DNA from: Takakia lepidozioides
Lineage: Eukaryota; Streptophyta; Takakiopsida; Takakiales; Takakiaceae
Length of the DNA stretch: 64,000 bases
Reading direction: 5' to 3'
Assembly: GCA_030704615.1 (NCBI GenBank)
Contig: CM060734.1
Span: 9,114,001-9,178,000, forward strand
Shown: piece by piece, positions 54,704 through 64,000 of the stretch
Layout: each line of letters starts with the position of its first letter
Numbering within the stretch: position 1 is the first letter of the stretch
The notes under the pieces: model-generated
What the model was told of the DNA's origin: nothing
Databases searched by the model: none
Seen by the model: only the letters and a program-made list of their open reading frames with translations
Program-made: the position numbers and the translations under genes

Positions 54704-54745
54704 TTGTTGTCTCTCTCCCTCTCTTCTCCCTCTCTCTCCCTCTGT
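54572..54745. repeat. long palindrome with G15/C15 and CTG core
   Basis: GAGAGGGAGAGGGAGGGAGA, A-rich, a G run, TGACTGAG, CTGCTGCTGCTG, CTCAGTCA, a C run, a long T run and TC-rich arm. A smaller inverted repeat (CTCTTTTGT/ACAAAAGAG) precedes it at 54530-54580, and another copy of that is at 54820-54860. Confidence 0.82.
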
Positions 54746-54910
54746 CTCTCTCCCTCTGTCCCTCTCTTTTTTCTCTGTCCCTCTCCTTCTCTCTTTTTAA
54801 CTGGACTGCCCCCTCTCTCGCTCTCTTGTTTTTTTTTTTTTAAGCAGCACAAAAGAGAGGGAGAGAGAAGGAGAGACATTTTTATTTTTATTTTTTGTTT
54901 CCTGATCTCT

Positions 54911-56660
54911 CCTTCTCTCTCCCTCTCTCCCTCTCCCTCTATAAATCTTTGGATTTCATCTGGCCTTAACCTTTTGAGGTTATTTAGTTTTTCATCCTGC
55001 CTTTTTCATCCAAATCTGGATGATTTTTATTTATTGGATGATGAAACTTAATATACAGAAAGCTAGAGTTACCATCTATTTTTTTCATCTAAACTGGATG
55101 ATCTACATAAATAATGGTTACCTATTATAAAATCCAAGAGAATAATAAAACTACCATCATAAATGATGGCAGTTATTAAACCTAAACCTATACCATAACC
55201 CTAAAAGATACATTTCTATGGGATGTCATCCAGTGACAAAATGCCTATCTTGGTAAAATGTGATATTTCATCCATCCTGGATGAAAAATCGGGAAGTTTT
55301 GCCCTAAGCAGGCCGACACACTTCAAGCACTGAACTCGTGCTTCAGTGAACCTTGATGATGCGCCGTATAAACCTGCTCCCCTGCTGCTACATGGTACTC
55401 GTGATTGCTGGCTCTTGGGATGCGCAGTGGTGGTTAAACAGATTCTTCTATGGCAGACGACAAAGCCGTGATTGCTCTGATCAGGAACTCATGGTTCTTT
55501 ATTTTGCAGCGGCTTTTACTCCTTGTTGGGAAGTACTCTATCCCTATTTATCTACAGATTACTTGTTGCTCTCTCTTCGTGTATGAGCCACTCTCTAGCT
55601 GTGAACGCTTCTACTCTGATTGCGTTCTGTTGGAGACAATCTGTTGGACGCCATGGCGCAGGGCATACCACAAACACTCAAGGTTTTTTGAGTTTACCAT
55701 TGCTTGAATTGTGATCTGTACTTGCTTTAGAATTCAACACTGACATGGATAGCAACTGTGAAGACCTGCCACTTACCTGCTGCATCCTCACTAACACACA
55801 TCGCTATGTGGTGGTTTTTGGGCGGGCACAGGTGAGGGTCTTCACTTGTCTTGATTTCTTGAAGCTTGCAGTTCCTGTTCTTGCAAGTGTGGATACTGCT
55901 GCTGCCTAAGCTGCTGATGCCATCTGCTGTTTCAAACTGCCACCATGCCGCTTCAGACCTGCTCCAAGATTGCTCCAATGAGGATCTGCTTCTCTCCTTA
56001 CCCCTGTTTACGGTTTTTTACAACCACATTTGCATGTGTAGGAGTTTAGCTATGAAGGATACAAGGATACAAAATAGCAGTTATTACTTTGACTGCCTTG
56101 ATACTTGGCTCTGAAATGAGAACTCTTGGTATGACTCTGATGGATCAAAAGGATAGGCTTTGATAGATAACACACATTCTTCAAGGCCCTCATATCATTT
56201 TGGTTTCATGGCTTGATAACAAACTGGGGTTTCTGAGCTGCTCTTTCACCTTGGCAGAACTACTTTATGTGGCCTTAAAATACCATTCTAGGCCTATACC
56301 TGCTTAAGGGGGCTCTACACTGTTGTTTTCTTCTTCCTTTTTAAGAATCTTGCTTATATCTTGGTTCTAAAACATCATCTTCAAACCAAACCTGCAATCT
56401 GGTTTTTGAAATGAGTTTAAAATGGATTCTTGAGATGATGATGTGTACTATGGTGCTTTCATGATATGAATGACCTGGAATCCCACCCTCCCGCCCTGTT
56501 TTTCAGAGACCCTGAAATGTAATTGGGTATTCAAATGAGATTGTAAACATGAAAGAGAATGTTAGATGGTGCCCTGTAAAGGGCTGTTTTGTCTTTCAAT
56601 GACAATGACCTTAGCGGTCTTGTCCATGTCTTGACATGACATGTATATCTTCCCTCTCTT
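54911..56660 (+). repeat. 1.75-kb direct repeat, left copy (flanks the RT element)
   Basis: Nearly identical to 60830-62580, about 15-20 differences by eye, many of them one-base length changes in homopolymers. Begins in a TC-rich tract followed by CTCTATAAATCTTTGG (TATA-like) and ends with the three-hairpin module and CTTCCCTCTCT. Short ORFs inside (55353-55707 and others) are the same in both copies but have no recognised domain. It behaves like an LTR or a Penelope-type pseudo-LTR. Confidence 0.85.
56569..56659 (+). other. three-hairpin module at the end of the left direct repeat
   Basis: GCCCT-GTAA-AGGGC (56571-56584), GACAA.GACC/GGTC.TTGTC (about 56601-56624), ATGTC-TTGACAT-GACAT (about 56626-56642), then ATCTTCCCTCTC. 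The first coding sequence of the RT element begins about 100 bp downstream. Confidence 0.78.
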
Positions 56661-58330
56661 TATTTGATCAGTGTACTTAGTGGTTTTTGTACACACCCCA
56701 TCTACCCTTACCTTTCTCCTTTTCACCTTCTCATTTTGTTATATTGACAAATGTTCCGGGGGCTTTGACAGAAGTCACCAAAGAGGTCCTAGCTGGAATG
56801 AGGACCTCATAGCCCTGGGGTATCAGTCCCCACTACCCTCCTCCAATTCCTGCTGTGCAGGCAACCCTCGCACAAGTCACACCAAGTGACTTCCATGCTG
56901 CATTGCAAAAGATGGATACTGAGGCCGTGGAAAATTCAGGTGATGAAAACCCCGTGTTATTACTTGAAACCTTGGCTTTGGAAAATTGGGTTGCACTTGG
57001 CATCATGGCAAAAAGAATGGCAGGTACCTGGAGAAGCTCCAGGAATTCAATACTAAAATGATTGAGGTACTGGAAGATGATGCCGAGGAGCTGATACAAT
57101 GGGAAAAGAAGGGATCAGCCATTGAGGCAGCTCTTAGAATGACCAGACTGTCTCCACGCAGAAATCTACAAACACATCTGAAAAAGACTTCATCCCTTCT
57201 GTAAGTAATCACCCAATCCTTGGGCACATGATTTTACCGGATGAAGAAAAAGAGGCAGTGAGAGAATTCTGTGAACAAGTAGAAATCTCACAAGTGGAAC
57301 AAGAAAGGGCAGCAGGTGCCACTCCTGGAAATCTGCAATTTGTCCCTTGGTTGCCTCCCCGTGCAGTTGAATTAGAGGTTGCCAATAACGATCACATGAT
57401 GTGGCACCCACATGCTAATATCAATTTATTGGCACCCATTTCTATTGAAATGTGGGTCAAATGGGGCAACATAACTCCTGCTGAACGCAGTAGGTGTGCA
57501 CAGGATGCTAAGGAGGGTTTTCAGAGAATAAAAAAGGAACCTATTGCTGTGGCATGGCCACTAAGGACCTTCTACTACAAGCTCTGTGACAAAGGTGAGA
57601 CCTTACCCTGAGGATGACTTGCCGACTGGTTCGGCCAGATCCAAAAAATCACAAGAGTCAACTCTTCAACTGGCATCGTCCCTACATAAGATGTAACTGT
57701 GGACAAGGAGGGGCACCCTCTTCTTGCATTGGGAGTGTTGCTTGGTTTGACCATATGGTATGGTATATGCTGAACAATCTGATTGTGTTCTTCCCTGATG
57801 ATGCCTATCCTTCGGTGCAAACCAAGTATTAAGCTTTCTGGTATGGATCATGCGGGCTGCCAGATCTGCCTTCTTGCACAAATTACCTTCCAGATGACCC
57901 GGGGCTTCATAATGGAAGCAGCTTGTGAATTCTCAATTGACCCCCAAGCCAAGTTGCTTGGGAAGTTAGGAGAATCCAAGGGGGCCAGATACATTGAGAA
58001 ACTTGTGAAACCTGGGTCTTTTTCAGACAGCCTTCCCAGGCCACAATTCAACAGCTACAAACGGCAGCGTATGGAGGGGCAGACGCCTCCTCAACAAGGC
58101 AAGAACAATGCCACTCGAGGCAGAGGTACCCCTGGTCGTGGAAGAGGTCTCTACCAAAGAGGAGGACGCTCTGGCAGGGGGCAATACTCTACCAACACCT
58201 CTGAGAATTCAAGAGCAACGAATCGGTCATCACTTGGGGGTTCGGGTGCTAATTCCAGTACCACCATCAACATCGCCAGCAGGAGTCATACAAGACTCGT
58301 CGTATCACTGACGAGTTCTCCCCAATACGC
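56661..58330 (+). pseudogene. RT element copy 2, N-terminal (gag-like?) region
   Basis: Frame pieces at 56671-56889, 56855-57204, 57228-57611, 57614-57832 and 57783-58330. They contain GFDRSHQRGPSWNEDLIALG, ILPDEEKEAVREFCEQVEIS, APISIEMWVKWGNI and PYIRCNCGQGG. A basic RG-rich tract follows (RGRGTPGRGRGLYQRGGRSG at about 58115-58175) that could bind nucleic acid. No known domain was recognised. The equivalent region is mostly missing from copy 1. Frameshifts separate the pieces. Confidence 0.6.
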
Positions 58331-60530
58331 AAACGAGATTTTGGATCATGGACAGATCTTTAAAAATCTCATTTTTGGTATGTTCCTCTACTTTGCATGT
58401 GCAGATGCGTTGTTTGGTCTTGAGGATGGTTGTAGACAAATTGAAACTCATGCCCATGGCAGGAAATTCATAAAACAGGCAGCAAAACCTGCTCCCTTGG
58501 GATTCATTCATATGTTGTACCCAAACCGTGGTATGGAGTGGATAAACCCTAGGAACTTGATAAAAGAAGCTTTTTTGGAATTTGGACAAAATGACTTGGC
58601 TATTCTCATCGATGAGATAGTCTTTGGATGGACATATCATAAAACAAAGCAGCTCTGAATACTATCAGCCTGCTGCTGTTTTTCCGTGATTTTTGCTTTA
58701 TGCAAGACCTGATTCACTCACCAGATTGTCTATGTGACAGTGCCAAGAGGTTTCATGATTTTCGGGATGCGGATACAAAAACAGAATTCCATCTATCTGG
58801 TTCTACACCTACGCAACACGTACGTACCATGGACCTAAATATTATTAGACACGCAAGGCTGAAAGAACTATTCAGCCTAGGTATGAATCACATCCCTCTC
58901 AAACGTACTTTGCTGAAAGACGTTGTTGAACAAGTGTCTCTGGCTTTCCATAGAACCTGTGAAATTTTACATATAGACCCATGTGAATCTTGGGCAGCAT
59001 CCTGCAGCCAATGGGTAAAAAACACATGCTGGGATAGATTGAAACAAAAAGCCGGCAGAGGAAGGTAACGACTTCACTCACCAATGAGCGAAATCCTCTT
59101 ACTGTAAAAGAGGCAAAAGAAAACTTTCATGGCTTCTCAATCACCTGTATTTTTCTGGTCTGACAAGCTAACAACAACGATGTTTATGTGTGTGAAGCAC
59201 ATAAGAACTCAAGCCTTCCACAGATTGATGGGTAAAGACTTTACACCTGACCTTGTTCTAGGAAACATTTCCGTGGAAATACAGAGTCTGATTCCGGAGA
59301 TACCTGCTCCCTCCTGTAGATTACCTTACAATTATGGGAATCTACAAGCTACATAAGAAAAAAACAATGGATTACCAATGCCCATAAATGTGTTTTCAGT
59401 GAACTTGCTAGCCTTCTTACAAGGCTACCATGGATCTTCTACCATTGGTAAAAGAAATGGCCAAGACAAGGCTGGATACTTATGAGCAATTTTTCAAAGT
59501 ATCTACTATGTATTGGATTATTGATTCCATCACTGACTTTACACTAAACCTGCCTGAAAAAAGTCCATAACATCTTTGTTGCTGACATTACACAATGAGA
59601 ACATACCTTTGACAGGATAGGATAACTTAGGGGACGCCATTGAATACGTGGTGAAGATTGCATTCCAACAACACACCATCGGTCTCACCCCCGAGCACGT
59701 CATACTCTATGGATTCCAGCCAAAAACGGTACTTTCGGAAAAAGTAGATGGGGCACGTCTTCCCCAAAATCAGGTACCTGGATTGAACTTTCTGAAGTCA
59801 AACTACTTATGCTCCACAAATGGCTTATGTCACACTGTTTTGTCGCCTTAGGGGACCGTGTATGGCAGCAGATTTCTGGAATACCTATGGGTTTTTCATG
59901 CTCACCATTATGGTGCAACATGTACTTCCTTTTTATGAAATCAAATTCATCTTAAGGCTTGCAGCTTTAGGACAATTCTAGCTTATGCCTATGTTTAATC
60001 TGCCTTCAGATACATTGATGATATATGCTGGCTAAATGTGGGTGATGCAATGCTATTCCTGGACCCACGGGCAGACAGAAGCAGCAACAACCCTTGGTGG
60101 ATCTACCCACTCAATGTAGTGGAGATCAAACCTGAGCTACTACGCACTAAAAACGATTCCCAATACGTGGGTTGGAAGCTTGTTTCAAGAATATCCAGAT
60201 TACAGTCTCAAACTGTGACACATGTGAGTTCCATTTCCAGAAATATGACAAGAGAAGACTACTTCCTTTCTCTTACACTCAATATATCCAGTTCTTATCC
60301 AATAGGCCTGTGAATCAATCTTACAACATTGTGATTTCACAAGCTGTGCCTATTCTATACATTTCCAGCAATGCTGATCTGGCTGGGAAGGAGTGTAGCA
60401 TTCTGATTAACACTCTTGGGAGGAATGGTTTCAAGACCAGAAAACTTGCTCGTATCTTGACAAAATTCCTTGAACGTGGTTCATTCCCTGGCTTGCTCTT
60501 CCCTGTACAAAGCTTATTGAGAAACTGAAA
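58331..60530 (+). pseudogene. RT element copy 2, reverse transcriptase region
   Basis: Colinear with copy 1 (LGFIHMLYPNRGMEW, SLGMNHIPLK, WVKNTCWDRLK) but with more stops. It contains what copy 1 lacks: VWQQISGIPMGFSCSPLWCN (RT motif B, GIPMG at 59878-59892) and RYIDDICWLN (motif C, catalytic YIDD at 60010-60021). FLDPRADRSSNNPWWIYPLN and the C-terminal YDKRRLLPFSYTQYIQFLSN and PILYISSNADLAGK then follow. No integrase, endonuclease or RNase H was recognised. The GIPMG...SPLWCN...YIDD pattern shows a genuine RT, but not an LTR or L1 type. Confidence 0.78.
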
Positions 60531-60714
60531 GGTACTTTCTAAAAAAACCTATACAGAGCTATGTTATACCATTGAACTCTCTACGTTCTTTTCTAAGTGA
60601 TACTATACTAGTGTTGCTATGATACATTTTATGCCATCATTTCATTCTTGATCCGAGGAAGTGAGGATGTAGGATTCTACTCCTTTGGATAAATATTATC
60701 TGAGGATAGAACTA

Positions 60715-60808
60715 CATGGAAGAGGGAAAACCTTATGAGAAGAGGTCTGGTATGCACTCCCTTACGGGGTGAGTGCATACCACAGTTACTCCGTAAGGTT
60801 CTGCCATG
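60715..60808 (+). ncRNA. candidate structured RNA with pseudoknot, 3' of the RT ORF
   Basis: Nested stems: CATGG/CCATG (60715-60719/60804-60808), AACCTTA/TAAGGTT (60729-60735/60794-60800), and a perfect 11-bp stem GGTATGCACTC/GAGTGCATACC (60749-60759/60771-60781). The apical loop CCTTACGG (60760-60767) is fully complementary to CCGTAAGG (60791-60798), allowing a pseudoknot that competes with the middle stem. It lies 20 bp before the right direct repeat. I found no hammerhead core in it. Confidence 0.5.
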
Positions 60809-60829
60809 CCAGGGGATTGGCTGGTGGGT

Positions 60830-62580
60830 CCCTCTCTCTCCCTCTCTCCCTCTCCTCTATAAATCTTTGGATTTCATCTGGCCTTAACCTTTTTGAGGTT
60901 ATTTAGTTTTTCATCCTTGCCTTTTTCATCCAAATCTGGATGATTTTATTTTATTGGATGATGAAACTAAATATACAGAAAGCTAGAGTTACCATCTATT
61001 TTTTTCATCTAAACTGGATGATCTACATAAATAATGGTTACCTATTATAAAATCCAAGAGAATAATAAAACTACCATCATAAATGATGGCTGTTATTAAA
61101 CCTAAACCTATACCATAACCCTAAAAGATACATTTCTATGGGATGTCATCCAGTGACAAAATGCCTATCTGGTAAAATGTGATTTCATCCATCCTGGATG
61201 AAAAATCGGGAAGTTTTGCCCTAAGCAGGCCGACACACACTTCAAGCACTGAACTCGTGCTTCAGTGAACCTTGATGATGCGCCGTATAAACCTGCTCCC
61301 TGCTGCTACATGGTACTCGTGATTGCTGGCTCTTGGGATGCGCAGTGGTGGTTAAACAGATTCTTCTATGGCAGACGACAAAGCCGTGATTGCTCTGATC
61401 AGGAACTCATGGTTCTTTATTTTGCAGCGGCACTTTTACTCCTTGTTGGGAAGTACTCTATCCCTATTTATCTACACATTACTTGTTGCTCTCTCTTCGT
61501 GTATGAGCCACTCTCTAGCTGTGAACGCTTCTACTCTGATTGCGTTCTGTTGGAGACAATCTGTTGGACGCCATGGCGCAGGGCATACCACAAACACTCA
61601 AGGTTTTTTGAGTTTACCATTGCTTGAATTGTGATCTGTACTTGCTTTAGAATTCAACACTGACATGGATAGCAACTGTGAAGACCTGCCACTTACCTGC
61701 TGCATCCTCACTAACACACATCGCTATGTGGTGGTTTTGGGACGGGCACAGGTGAGGGTCTTCACTTGTCTTGATTTCTTGAAGCTTGCAGTTCCTGTTC
61801 TTGCAAGTGTGGATACTGCTGCTGCCTAAGCTGCTGTTGCCATCTGCTGTTTCAAACTGCCACCATGCCGCTTCAGACCTGCTCCAAGATTGCTCCAATG
61901 AGGATCTGCTTCTCTCCTTACCCCTGTTTACGGTTTTTTACAACCACATTTGCATGTGTAGGAGTTTAGCTATGAAGGATACAAGGATACAAAATAGAAG
62001 TTATTACTTTGACTGCCTTGATACTTGGCTCTGAAATGAGAACTCTTGGTATGACTCTGATGGATCAAAAGGATAGGCTTTGATAGATAACACACATTCT
62101 TCAAGGCCCTCATATCATTTGGTTTCATGGCTTGATAACAAACTGGGGTTTCTGAGCTGCTTTTCACCTTGGCAGAACTACTTTATGTGGCCTTAAAATA
62201 CCATTCTAGGCCTATACCTGCTTAAGGGGGCTCTACACTGTTGTTTCTTCTTCCTTTTTAAGAATCTTGCTTATATCTTGGTTCTAAAACATCATCTTCA
62301 AACCAAACCTGCAATCTGGTTTTTGAAATGAGTTTAAAATGGATTCTTGAGATGATGATGTGTACTATGGTGCTTTCATGATATGAATGACCTGGAATCC
62401 CACCCTCCCCGCCCTGTTTTTTTCAGAGACCCTGAAATGTAATTGGGTATTCAAATGAGATTGTAAACATGAAAGAGAATGTTAGATGGTGCCCTGTAAA
62501 GGGCTGTTTTGTCTTTCAATGACAATGACCTTAGCGGTCTTGTCCATGTCTTGACATGACATGTATATCTTCCCTCTCTT
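60830..62580 (+). repeat. 1.75-kb direct repeat, right copy
   Basis: The partner of 54911-56660, in the same orientation, about 300 bp behind the last RT coding segment. Near-identity implies recent duplication, or copying as in reverse transcription. It ends with the three-hairpin module 62489-62575. Confidence 0.85.
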
Positions 62581-62760
62581 TTTATCTTTTCTGCCCCCTC
62601 TCTCTCTCTCTGGTTTGTTTTGTTTTGTGAGCAGCATAAAAAAGAGGGAGAGAGAGGGAAGATACTTTTTGTCATGTCAAGACAAAGACAGGACCCCTAG
62701 GGTCGTTGTCATGAAGAAGAATAATAATCAGACATATCAGCCACTTAACAGTGGCACCAT
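62489..62760. repeat. inverted pair of three-hairpin modules
   Basis: Plus-oriented module 62489-62579 and minus-oriented module 62656-62760, separated by a TC/GA-rich spacer with GAGCAGCATAAAAAAGAG. The minus copy has changed but still paired stems: GCCACT/AGTGGC, GACCC/GGGTC and TTTGTC/GACAAA. From 62761 to 63290 no gene was recognised. Confidence 0.75.
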
Positions 62761-63289
62761 CCATCAATCATCAAGCTATAAAATCCAGAATTACCTCCAT
62801 GCATAGTAATGTGTTCATGTCAGTATTATCCATAATCCAGAGAGTACTTCAGCAAAGCTGATTGACCACCAGTCATGATCTGGATACACATTCAGAGGTC
62901 TGGGTGGGATGGCGGGTACTTGGCCATATTTTGGCCTCGATGTGTTGTAGGTCAAATGGTCATACAGATTTACAATCGAGATTGATTGATGTCCGCAAGC
63001 TGGAATCCAAACATACTTACTCACCCATGGGTGTCATGGAGGGTTTTTTTTTTAAAACAAAAAGAAAGCTTGGGTACCACAAATTTCAATATCTTGCCCT
63101 GCCAGTATTTGTTTAAACTGGTCTGCAACACAGCTTGCCCCCACAAGGGATGGGGATAATATGGTTAATTTTCCAGATCACCCCTGTACCATTATTTCTT
63201 GCTACAGCTGAAAATCAAAGTTCATGACACAGCAAGGCAAGTATAAAGCATTGCATACACACCCTATGACAGTATATGACACTGCCAGC

Positions 63290-64000
63290 ACGAGGGAAGC
63301 TAGCGCGTGAGCGCGCTCACGCTTAGCGGACTAAGCGTGAGCAAACTTCGTTAAGCGTGAGCAGATTTCCTAAGTGTGAGCACATTTCTTAAGCGTGAGC
63401 ATAGAATGAAAGCGGAGCCTATAGCCGTGGGAAAAGCATAACCTATTGCTGTGGGGACAACGTTTAGGGTACCTGAGGGCAACATACGAAAGACACGAAT
63501 GGAAATTTGAGAGTAGTGCAAGACGAAATCTGTACGGATGAATGGGTATGTGGAATGGATGAATGTTGGATGAATGTAGGATGAATGTCGGACGTCAAAA
63601 TACGGATGAATGTACAATGGATGAGAGCAATGACATTTGGGGTGAAAGAACTTGAACGATGTTGAATGAAGTAGGCCATCATCCACTGCTTTGAAGTGGT
63701 ATGAATTTCCCTCACATACCTTTTGTTCGAAACAGTATACATGTCGTATAAACAATGCCATTAGTGAAGGTCCATGCAAGACTGAAGTATATTCAGAAAG
63801 CACGATCTTATTGATTGGGTATGAAAAGTAAGGCATCCTTGATGATATCTGAAATAAGCATAGAGCATCTAAAGGACTTCTGAATGCCGATATTATGAGC
63901 TAAGCCCTGGTAAGACAGCTTACGGGAGTATGTGTACACCTTATACATGATCCGGTCAATGCACACTACTTTTGTTAGCTAGTCTCATGTAGCCGATGCC
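63290..64000. mobile_element. left end of a second Mutator-like element, and repeats
   Basis: GCGTGAGCGCGCTCACGC followed by four TAAGCGTGAGCA-type repeats (63340-63405) and GCCTATAGCCGTGGG resembles the ends of the MULE at 49.1-51.6 kb (GCGTGAGCGTACGCTCACGC, GCCTATAACCG, GACCGTGGG). 63536-63625 has four GGATGAATGT repeats. Minus ORF 63351-63836 covers these repeats and is not supported. The other end lies beyond the window. Confidence 0.5.

Noticed and set aside
54617-55051. 144-codon ORF rich in Ser, Leu and Pro
   Set aside because: It translates the long palindrome and TC-rich tracts; low complexity without protein features.
54911-62580. Interpretation of the direct repeats as true LTRs of a Ty1 or Ty3 element
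   Set aside because: The RT is not of LTR type and no protease, integrase, RNase H, primer site or purine tract was found. Pseudo-LTRs or another mechanism remain open.

Overview
The window looks like repeat-dense nuclear DNA from a land plant. The support is a DYW-type pentatricopeptide (PPR) gene relic, a plant-type DUF716/TMEM45 membrane-protein gene, an interstitial array of the plant telomere repeat, and CACTA and Mutator-like DNA transposons. The very high repeat content, long homopolymer and pyrimidine tracts and abundant DYW-PPR relics make a seed-free vascular plant (fern or lycophyte) my best guess. That is inference and the species is not identified. Only one ordinary-looking host gene is intact: the DUF716 gene at 43.4-44.4 kb.

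Layout. 1-9.9 kb and 10.3-17.2 kb are two decayed copies (A and B) of an unusual Ty3/gypsy LTR retrotransposon. Its order is gag (two zinc knuckles) - aspartic protease - C5-cytosine DNA methyltransferase (DNMT) - [RT, deleted] - RNase H - integrase - PHD finger. Both copies lost the RT palm through different internal deletions. 17.2-22.9 kb is a minus-strand copy, and 52.3-62.8 kb a plus-strand set, of a second retroelement family. Its reverse transcriptase (YIDD, GIPMG) resembles none of the standard LTR or L1 lineages. It is associated with ~1.75 kb direct repeats, long G/C-A/T palindromes and a conserved three-hairpin module with compensatory base changes. A third, broken copy lies at 47.5-52.3 kb.

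24.5-33.8 kb holds exons of a CACTA (En/Spm) transposase. Its third-exon intron carries a complete second CACTA element (26,109-33,528, TSD GAG), and that inner element contains a tandemly amplified PPR-DYW gene fragment plus other exon-like duplications. 37.7-39.1 kb and 39.3-42.3 kb are two non-LTR elements on the minus strand. The second is an L1-like LINE whose internal deletion is bridged by three perfect CCCTAAA repeats. 49.1-51.6 kb is a Mutator-like element with a 9-bp target duplication and a SWIM-finger ORF, and the start of another is at ~63.3 kb.

Functional reading. Almost everything is mobile DNA nested in mobile DNA, with host gene pieces picked up along the way. The most notable system is the retrotransposon that carries its own DNA methyltransferase and a histone-reading-type PHD finger. 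The second is the unclassified RT element with its structured repeat module. Coordinates of broken genes are approximate, because reading frames change repeatedly.
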